This document shows, piece by piece, positions 58,287 through 64,000 of a stretch of 64,000 nucleotides of DNA. The notes beneath the pieces were generated by a model. It did not search any database. It was not told the origin of the DNA and saw only the letters and a program-made list of their open reading frames with translations. Within the stretch, counting starts at the first letter, position 1. Each line of letters starts with the position of its first letter. This DNA is from Polyangiaceae bacterium (GTDB lineage Bacteria > Myxococcota_A > Polyangia > Polyangiales > Polyangiaceae), in the NCBI GenBank assembly GCA_947475525.1, contig CANJMI010000015.1, positions 1 through 64,000 of the forward strand, in the 5' to 3' direction. The position numbers and the translations under genes were made by a program.

Positions 58287-59084
58287 ATGAAGACGCACAT
58301 CCCTATCGTTGCCGCCGTCGCTCTCGTGGGTTGCGCGCCGCCGAGCCCTTCGCCGAAGGTGCCGGTCACCTCGTCGCCGTCAGAGCGGCTCGCGGATGCA
58401 GGTGACACGAACCCTGGCTCGGCTCCGCATCCGGCGGCGGCCCCCGAGCCCCCACGCAGCGAACCTTCGCCCGAGCCGTCGAGCGTCATGCCGACGCGCT
58501 GCTCCGACGCTTCTGTCGACGGGTATTGTTTGCCGCCGCCGTACCTCGCCAAGGCGCTCTGCAACGAAGACTGGGCGACGGTCGCGCTCGTGATGTTCCA
58601 GAAGGGGACGCCATGGAAGCGCGGCTATTCGGTGACCACTTCGGCGGCCTGGAACGCCTCGGGGGGAGCGTCGTCAAACGAGGCGATGGCGATGTACGAG
58701 GAGCTCGTCGTCCTGCGCCGCCGCGGCCCGGAATCAAGCGGCATTCAGGTGAGCGGGGCCGGCACAAGTTACGATGTGCTGCGCTGGGACGGCTCATGCG
58801 TGACGCTGCAAGACGGTGAACTCACGTTCCAAGTGCCGCCGAAGGTGACGAGCGCGCGGGTCGTTCCGAAGCGGCTCGAGGTCCACGTGCGGGACGCGTT
58901 GAAAGACACGCCCGAGCTCGAGAAGCTCTTCCGCGCACATCGCAAGGAGTGCAAGGGCGTCACGCTCGGTGACGTGAGCAAGGAGTGCGTGAAGGTCGAC
59001 GGACAGCTTTCGCTCGCAATTGCGGGCTACGTGCGCGATCACGGCGGACTGCCGGAACCCCACAAGCTTCCCAAGCGAAAGTGA
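58287..59084 (+). CDS. lipoprotein with Pro/Ser linker
   Basis: 265 residues from the ATG at 58287; an ATG at 58269 is also in frame. MKTHIPIVAAVALVGCAPP gives a lipobox Cys at 16. A Pro/Ser/Glu linker (about 20-70) is followed by a globular domain with Cys pairs (MPTRCSDASVDGYCLPP, ALCNEDWATVALVMF, HRKECKGVTLGDVSKEC). No family is recognised. The 122 bases after it carry the promoter of the papain-like peptidase gene. Confidence 0.72.
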   Translation: MKTHIPIVAAVALVGCAPPSPSPKVPVTSSPSERLADAGDTNPGSAPHPAAAPEPPRSEPSPEPSSVMPTRCSDASVDGYCLPPPYLAKALCNEDWATVALVMFQKGTPWKRGYSVTTSAAWNASGGASSNEAMAMYEELVVLRRRGPESSGIQVSGAGTSYDVLRWDGSCVTLQDGELTFQVPPKVTSARVVPKRLEVHVRDALKDTPELEKLFRAHRKECKGVTLGDVSKECVKVDGQLSLAIAGYVRDHGGLPEPHKLPKRK

Positions 59085-59116
59085 CATTTCAGCAACGGGT
59101 CGGCTGGACGGTTTGG

Positions 59117-59144
59117 TTGGAATTATCGGATGCAAGCATATATT
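59117..59144 (+). promoter_or_regulatory. promoter of the papain-like peptidase gene
   Basis: TTGGAA (59117-59122), a 16-base spacer and TATATT (59139-59144) lie in a markedly AT-rich island in otherwise GC-rich DNA. A GGCCGGCTGGCCGG repeat (59163-59176) and an AGGAGG Shine-Dalgarno sequence follow before the ATG at 59207. This is one of the most canonical housekeeping-type promoters visible here. Confidence 0.55.
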
Positions 59145-59206
59145 TTCATTTGATTTGCAGTAGGCCGGCTGGCCGGTTTATGGTTTGTCTCGTAGGAGGC
59201 AACACG

Positions 59207-62071
59207 ATGAAACGCTACAACTCAATTTGGTTTCTGGGCACGGCATTGGTCCTCGGTGGCTGCGCGCTCCGTTACGATGATCGCATCGAAGACGAGAGTG
59301 ATTCGGCGTACCCGACGATTGACGTGAACTCGAAGTATTTCAAGCCAGGGCCTGTGTTGGCGACGACCGATGCACCCGAACGTGCGAAGCGGCTCGCCTA
59401 TCACAAGGCCGTTATCGACGCGTACAAGTTCAGCTACACGATCGGTGAGACGCCAAAGACCAAGCAAAATCTTTTTGAGCTCGTCGGGTTCAACCGGCCG
59501 GCCGATGTAGGCAACCTCAAGCCCATTAAGGAGCTCGAGAACACCGCGTGGGACCTCAAGCTTCCCGAGAAGTGGGATTGGCGGTCGCAAGGGGCGGGCA
59601 TTACGCCGATCCGCAATCAAAGCTCATGCGGCAGCTGCTGGGCCTTCGGTACGGTGGCCGCGCTCGAAGGCGCGATCGCGATGAGCGACAAGCAGCTCGT
59701 CAACCTCAGCGAGCAGCACGTGCTCGACTGCAGCAACGAAGGCACCTGCGGCGGTGGCTACTGGGCCTACAGCCTGCTTCAGAACAAGGGGGCCGTCTTG
59801 GAGGAGGGCTACCCGTACAAGGGGTACGATCAGAGCTGCAAGGCGCAGAAGGAGTACCCGTATACGATCGAGTCGTACCATGGCGTGAAGAGCGGCGACG
59901 TCGAGGGCATGAAGGCCGCGATCATGAAGTACGGCACCGTGGGCGTCACGATGAGCGTCTGCGGTTCGATCCCGGGCTACAGCGGCGGCGTCTACGACTC
60001 GAAGGAGTGCAACAACTACTACACCAATCACATCGTGGCGCTCGTCGGCTGGGACGACACCGTTCAGCACAAGTACGGCCACGGCGTGTGGATCGTGCGC
60101 AACAGCTGGGGTACCGGTTGGGGTGACAACGGCTACGGGCTCTTCGCCTACGGCACAGCCAAGCTCGAGGAGGATCCGACCTACGTCGTCTACAAGCCGG
60201 AGGACCCGACCGACACGGACATGGACGGGATCCGCGACATCAATGACAACTGCAAGCTGCAGTCGAACTCGGATCAGAAAGACATCGACCACGACGGCAA
60301 AGGCGACGCCTGCGACGAAACGTTCGACCCTTTCGAGGCGCCCGTCACGCTGACGGACGATGACAGTCGCAAGCTCGACCTCGGATTTCCGTTCTCGTTT
60401 TACGGCACGGCCTACCAGGCGGTGTACCTGAACTCGGACGGCAATCTCACCTTCGGAGCGGCCGACGATGACACGCCCGCGCGTGACAAGCAGCGCTTCC
60501 TGACGAAGGCGCCCCGCATTGCCGCGCTGTATGCCGACCTCAATCCCGGTGTGAACGGCGGCAAGGTCGTTTGGGGCAAGAAGGACGCGGAGAGCATCTT
60601 CGTACGCTTCGAGAACGTGGCGAGGTTTGACTCGACCGGTAAGGGGACCGTCACCGTGACGCTGACCTCGAACGGCCAGGTTGCGTTGAGCTACGGCAAC
60701 GTCAGCGGTGCCTACATCGTTGGCGTGTCGAGAGGTGGCTCGAGCAACAGTGCGGCCGAGTCGACCCTCGTAGGCTCGCTCGCAATGGGCGGAACCAACG
60801 CGGTCTACTCGGTGTTCGGTTCGCAAAAGCCGTTCTCGCTTTCGAACCAAACGCTGACGTTCACGCCAGGTGCGAGCCCCGATCCTGGACCGAACCCGAA
60901 CCCGAACCCGAACCCGAACCCCGAGCCGCAACCGACCGAGATCGCGCTCGCACTCAATGACGACGCGACGGCACAGGTGGCACTCGGTTTCGACTTCCCG
61001 TTCTTCGGGCAGACGTATTCGAGCGTCTACGTCAACTCAGACGGCAACCTCACTCTCGGCAAAGGCGATGGGGTGGCTGCCACACGCGACAGCGCCCGAT
61101 TCCTCACTGGGGCTCCGCGGATCGCGGCGCTCTACGCCGACCTCGATCCGTCGACTGGCGGCGCGGTTACCTACGAAAAAGCTGCAAATAAGCTGACAAT
61201 TCGCTACAAAGCTGTTGCCGCATACGGCTCGAAGCAGGGCAACACCGTGACCGTTGTTCTGCACGGTTCGGGGCTCGTCGAGCTGACCTACGGGCAGGTC
61301 TCCGGCTCGTCCTACATCGTCGGTGTCTCGAAGGGCGGCTCGGGCAACACGGGCAACGCGAAGGTGCTCTCCTCGCTCGCGATGCCCATCGCCTACGGCG
61401 GCACCGATACGATCTACCAGGCCTTCGGCAATCAGCCGTTCGACCTCGTTGGTAAGACGATCTCGTTCGCGACGGATGGCGGAGTTGGACCTTCGCCGAA
61501 CCCCCCGGCGCCGCCGTCCCCGGACGCCGGCATCCTCGTTCTCGCTGACGACGACACCAAGGCGGTCCCGCTCGGGTTCACCTTCCCGTTCTACGGCGTG
61601 ATGTACGACACGGTGTACGTCAACGCGGACGGCAACGTTACGTTCGGTAAAGGCGACGGCGCCACGGCCGAGCGCACCAAACAGCGTTTTCTCACCGGCG
61701 CGCCGCGCATCGGCATGCTCTACGCGGACTGCGACCCGTCAGCCGGCGGGACGGTCAGCTACAAGCACGACGACGCCAATTCGATCACCATCAGCTTCAC
61801 GAGCGTGCCTGTCTGGGGTTCATCCAGCGGCAACACGTTCCGGCTGAAGCTCACATCCTCAGGGAAGCTCACGATTTACCTCGATTCGCTCGCGGCCGCG
61901 GACGGCATCATCGGCATCTCCAAAGGTGGGCAGGGCAACTCGGCCGACCCGTTCGTCCTCTCGTCGATGATGGAGAGCACCTGGCTTTATCAGGGTGACA
62001 ACATGTTCGGCATGTACACCTCGGAGAACGCCGCATCCTTCGTCGGCAAGTCGATCTCCTTCTCGCCGTGA
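59207..62071 (+). CDS. exported papain-like cysteine peptidase with three beta-rich repeats
   Basis: 954 residues. The ATG at 59207 follows AGGAGG. The lipoprotein signal ends VLGGC (Cys19). A C1A peptidase domain (about 115-330) has oxyanion Gln138, nucleophile Cys144 in CGSCWAFG, His275 in TNHIVALVGW and Asn299 in VRNSWGTGWG. A thrombospondin type 3 segment (about 335-371) follows. Three similar domains then cover about 378-555, 580-755 and 777-954, each with the pattern LGFxFxFYGxxYxxVYxNxDGN and APRI(A/G)xLYADxxP. Linkers are Pro-rich, including a run of Pro-Asn. It is probably a cell-surface or outer-membrane protease with adhesive or carbohydrate-binding modules. Family members are common in predators and polymer degraders. 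Confidence 0.9.
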   Translation: MKRYNSIWFLGTALVLGGCALRYDDRIEDESDSAYPTIDVNSKYFKPGPVLATTDAPERAKRLAYHKAVIDAYKFSYTIGETPKTKQNLFELVGFNRPADVGNLKPIKELENTAWDLKLPEKWDWRSQGAGITPIRNQSSCGSCWAFGTVAALEGAIAMSDKQLVNLSEQHVLDCSNEGTCGGGYWAYSLLQNKGAVLEEGYPYKGYDQSCKAQKEYPYTIESYHGVKSGDVEGMKAAIMKYGTVGVTMSVCGSIPGYSGGVYDSKECNNYYTNHIVALVGWDDTVQHKYGHGVWIVRNSWGTGWGDNGYGLFAYGTAKLEEDPTYVVYKPEDPTDTDMDGIRDINDNCKLQSNSDQKDIDHDGKGDACDETFDPFEAPVTLTDDDSRKLDLGFPFSFYGTAYQAVYLNSDGNLTFGAADDDTPARDKQRFLTKAPRIAALYADLNPGVNGGKVVWGKKDAESIFVRFENVARFDSTGKGTVTVTLTSNGQVALSYGNVSGAYIVGVSRGGSSNSAAESTLVGSLAMGGTNAVYSVFGSQKPFSLSNQTLTFTPGASPDPGPNPNPNPNPNPEPQPTEIALALNDDATAQVALGFDFPFFGQTYSSVYVNSDGNLTLGKGDGVAATRDSARFLTGAPRIAALYADLDPSTGGAVTYEKAANKLTIRYKAVAAYGSKQGNTVTVVLHGSGLVELTYGQVSGSSYIVGVSKGGSGNTGNAKVLSSLAMPIAYGGTDTIYQAFGNQPFDLVGKTISFATDGGVGPSPNPPAPPSPDAGILVLADDDTKAVPLGFTFPFYGVMYDTVYVNADGNVTFGKGDGATAERTKQRFLTGAPRIGMLYADCDPSAGGTVSYKHDDANSITISFTSVPVWGSSSGNTFRLKLTSSGKLTIYLDSLAAADGIIGISKGGQGNSADPFVLSSMMESTWLYQGDNMFGMYTSENAASFVGKSISFSP

Positions 62072-62123
62072 CCTCGCACTCGGGGTGAGGGGGGCATCTC
62101 CCTCGCCGCCAACGGACAAAAGA

Positions 62124-62152
62124 AAGCCGACCGGATGTCCTCCGGCCGGCTT
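62124..62152. terminator. bidirectional rho-independent terminator
   Basis: AAGCCGACCGGA (62124-62135) pairs with TCCGGCCGGCTT (62141-62152), with one mismatch, over a 5-base loop. A T tract follows on the plus strand (TTTTTTGC), and the minus strand reads TTTCTTTTG. It separates the convergent peptidase and FG-GAP genes and can serve both. Confidence 0.88.
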
Positions 62153-62169
62153 TTTTGCTTGCGCTCGCC

Positions 62170-64000
62170 TCAGGAAGTGCGGCGTCGGCGGGCTGCGACT
62201 CCGAGTACCAACGCGCCAAGTGCGGCGATCCCCCCGAGTGCGTTGTGCTCGCTCTGCGACCCCACGGAGCAGCTCGCGAGGCAGCCGCCGGTGAGCTGCA
62301 CACCGCCATCGGCATTCGGATCGACGGGCGTGAGAAACTGCGTGCAGAGCTCAACCGTGAGCGGCTTGGAAGCCCGCTTGCCGGAGACGCCCTGCTCGAG
62401 CTTCACGTCCTTGTTTCCGGTGTTGCGGTTGTCGTGGTGGTAGCTCTCCCACTCGATGAGGCCGTCGCTCTTGCCTTCCGTGTGCCACGCGTAGATCCAG
62501 CCGCCGCGCGTGCCGGTGACGACCTCGAGCGTGTTGTCGCCATCGATGTCACCGACGGCCGCGGTCGGAATGATCCATTGCCCAGTGAACTTCGGCCAGC
62601 CTTTCGGCTCGCGTCCGCAACCGTCCCATGCGTGCAGGTAATATGCGCCGCTCCCTTGGATGACCTCGGGGTAGTCGTCGTTGTTGAGGTCGACGACCGC
62701 TTGGCTATTGAAGAAGCTGTAATCCTCCAGCACGAACGGTGCGGCCGGCATCATCGAGCCTGTGCGTCCGCTCCACACCGCCACGAGGTGCTCGCCCGGT
62801 GCAGCCGAGGCTGCGACGCCACCTTGAAGCTGAATCGCGAGATTGAGCGAGCCGCCTGCCGTGATGACGTCGGGAGTGCCGTCTTGGTCGACGTCGCCGA
62901 GCGATGGTTGCGCGAAGAGCGGAAACATCGTGTTGGGTCGGTATGCAGGCGAGAGCTCGCCGAATGTGCTCGAGGGCGCCAGGCCTTTGCGAACCGTGCC
63001 CGTGTCCGGATCCGTGTATTGCGGCAAGACGTTCGGGGGCGTCTGATTCAGAAGCGTTTGCTTGCCCGGGTCCTGCGGCATGATCAGGGGTGAGCTTGCG
63101 TTGCCATGGGCGACTGCGGCGAGCTTGCCATCGAAAGTGCCGATGACCGGCGAGTTTGGGACACCTTCGGCCACGAGCGGAAAGAGATAAAACGACGTCA
63201 TCGTCACCGGCCAATTGGGCAGGTAAGTCGAGGGCGCCTTCGTTCCGCGGCCGTCGATCATGTACACCGCGCCGGATTGCTGGCCTTCGCCGAGGCGCTC
63301 GTTCGAGCCGACCACCACCTCGGGGTAGCCGTCGCCATTGAAGTCAGCGACCGCCGGCGTCGCGATGACGCGACTGCGCTTCGGGATGGCTGTGAGCTTG
63401 CCGTTGTAGTGCACGTCGACCGGCCATCCGTCGACCGCCTTGCCGTCGGCATCGAAGACGTAGACCTTGCCGTCGAACGCGCTCTGCACGATGTCGAGCT
63501 TGCCGTCCTTGTTCATGTCCTCGAGCACCGGTGCGCCGAACGCGCCTTGATCGATGGTGGCTTTGGTGCTGCTGCAAGGTGCGAGCGGAGTTGTGCCATC
63601 GAGTGGACACGAGGGCACGTCGGGCAATTGAATCGGCCAGCCGCTTCGGCGGCTTCCGTCGCTGTTGATGACGTAGATGCGGCCGTTCCACGTGCTGGCG
63701 ACAATCTCGGGTTTGCCGTCGCCATCGAGATCGGCGATCGCGGGCGCGTCGCTGAACGAGTCTCCCGCGAGGGCCGGATCGACCGCTTGGCTCGCGTAGC
63801 CTTTCGAGCCGAGGTAGTTCGGACGACCGGGCACCGGCGTCTCTGAGAGGCCATCGATGCGGTCCGCGAGGAACGGGAAGCCGGGCAAGGGCACAGGGCC
63901 CGAGGGCGTGATGCGGAGCACGTGCAGTCGACCGCCGCTTGTGGGGTAGATGAGGTCGCGGGTGCCGTCGCCGTCGATGTCGGCGAGCTTCGGGCTGCCT
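62170..64000 (-). CDS. FG-GAP/VCBS repeat surface protein with MYXO-CTERM-like tail, partial
   Basis: The frame is open to the right edge, so the N-terminus is missing; about 610 residues are visible. It consists of FG-GAP/VCBS-type propeller blades with calcium-loop motifs such as LADIDGDGTRDLIYP, IADLDGDGKPEIVAS, VADFNGDGYPEVVVG, LGDVDQDGTPDVITA and VGDIDGDNTLEVVTG. The C-terminus (LASCSVGSQSEHNALGG, then a membrane stretch IAALGALVLGVA and ARRRRTS) matches the MYXO-CTERM sorting-tag plan: Cys, helix, then Arg cluster. It is therefore probably displayed on the outer surface and processed by the myxosortase system. The ligand is unknown. Confidence 0.9.
   Translation of the reverse strand, partial: GSPKLADIDGDGTRDLIYPTSGGRLHVLRITPSGPVPLPGFPFLADRIDGLSETPVPGRPNYLGSKGYASQAVDPALAGDSFSDAPAIADLDGDGKPEIVASTWNGRIYVINSDGSRRSGWPIQLPDVPSCPLDGTTPLAPCSSTKATIDQGAFGAPVLEDMNKDGKLDIVQSAFDGKVYVFDADGKAVDGWPVDVHYNGKLTAIPKRSRVIATPAVADFNGDGYPEVVVGSNERLGEGQQSGAVYMIDGRGTKAPSTYLPNWPVTMTSFYLFPLVAEGVPNSPVIGTFDGKLAAVAHGNASSPLIMPQDPGKQTLLNQTPPNVLPQYTDPDTGTVRKGLAPSSTFGELSPAYRPNTMFPLFAQPSLGDVDQDGTPDVITAGGSLNLAIQLQGGVAASAAPGEHLVAVWSGRTGSMMPAAPFVLEDYSFFNSQAVVDLNNDDYPEVIQGSGAYYLHAWDGCGREPKGWPKFTGQWIIPTAAVGDIDGDNTLEVVTGTRGGWIYAWHTEGKSDGLIEWESYHHDNRNTGNKDVKLEQGVSGKRASKPLTVELCTQFLTPVDPNADGGVQLTGGCLASCSVGSQSEHNALGGIAALGALVLGVAARRRRTS

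Overview
The window is about 64 kb of GC-rich, densely coded chromosome. It most likely comes from a myxobacterium of the Polyangiales/Sorangiineae type (Myxococcota). The pointers are many small lipoproteins, paired cysteine-rich repeat lipoproteins of the MXAN_6577-like type, thrombospondin-type-3/OmpA proteins, exported SUMF1-fold proteins, a bactofilin, a divergent membrane pyrophosphatase, and an FG-GAP surface protein whose C-terminus looks like a MYXO-CTERM sorting tag. I see no tRNA or rRNA gene, insertion sequence, prophage, integron or CRISPR array. This is core chromosome with an envelope-rich accessory flavour.

Layout. 1-2.9 kb: three exported or lipid-anchored envelope proteins (minus). 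3.0-4.3 kb: lexA and a stand-alone cyclic-nucleotide-binding protein. 4.3-6.5 kb: an exbB-exbD-tonB energy-transduction operon (minus). 6.8-10.1 kb: two paralogous cysteine-rich lipoproteins (plus). 10.1-13.7 kb: truD, an exported SUMF1-fold protein and a HAD 5'-nucleotidase. 13.7-14.8 kb: a translationally coupled H-NOX/STAS pair. 14.9-20.1 kb: nagZ, hutI, hppA and a 56-residue basic protein. 20.2-22.6 kb: guaA among small lipoproteins. 22.7-26.4 kb: proA, rsfS, rlmH, tatB, tatC. 26.5-30.1 kb: two overlapping FadL-like porins and a propeller-like lipoprotein. 30.2-33.4 kb: a lipoprotein, a two-TM helical protein and an AI-2E-family permease.

33.6-40.4 kb (minus) holds an aroA-cmk-...-rpsA locus. 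The AroA-like protein has lost nearly all recognised catalytic residues, and three envelope or membrane genes separate cmk from rpsA. rpsA itself has a clear promoter and a leader with three potential hairpins. 40.5-43.1 kb: an L,D-transpeptidase and a type-1 copper lipoprotein. 43.2-48.4 kb: an M24 peptidase, miaB, a gamma-carbonic-anhydrase-like protein, a ThiS-like carrier and a VanW protein. 48.4-50.3 kb: SUMF1-fold, SRPBCC and bactofilin genes (minus). 50.4-53.8 kb: an AMIN-like lipoprotein, a TolC-family protein, ccmC and two small membrane proteins. 53.8-57.4 kb: three acyl-CoA dehydrogenase subunits, the last two looking like a catalytic/non-catalytic pair. 57.4-64 kb: two lipoproteins, a large exported papain-like peptidase with three beta-rich repeats, a bidirectional terminator, and a partial FG-GAP/MYXO-CTERM-like protein.

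Many neighbours overlap by 4 bases (ATGA, GTGA or TTGA), so translational coupling is common and fixes several starts. The strongest candidates for undescribed biology are the catalytically degraded AroA at its syntenic locus, the H-NOX/STAS module with an altered heme-propionate motif, and the structured rpsA leader. All assignments are by eye from sequence motifs; no search was run.
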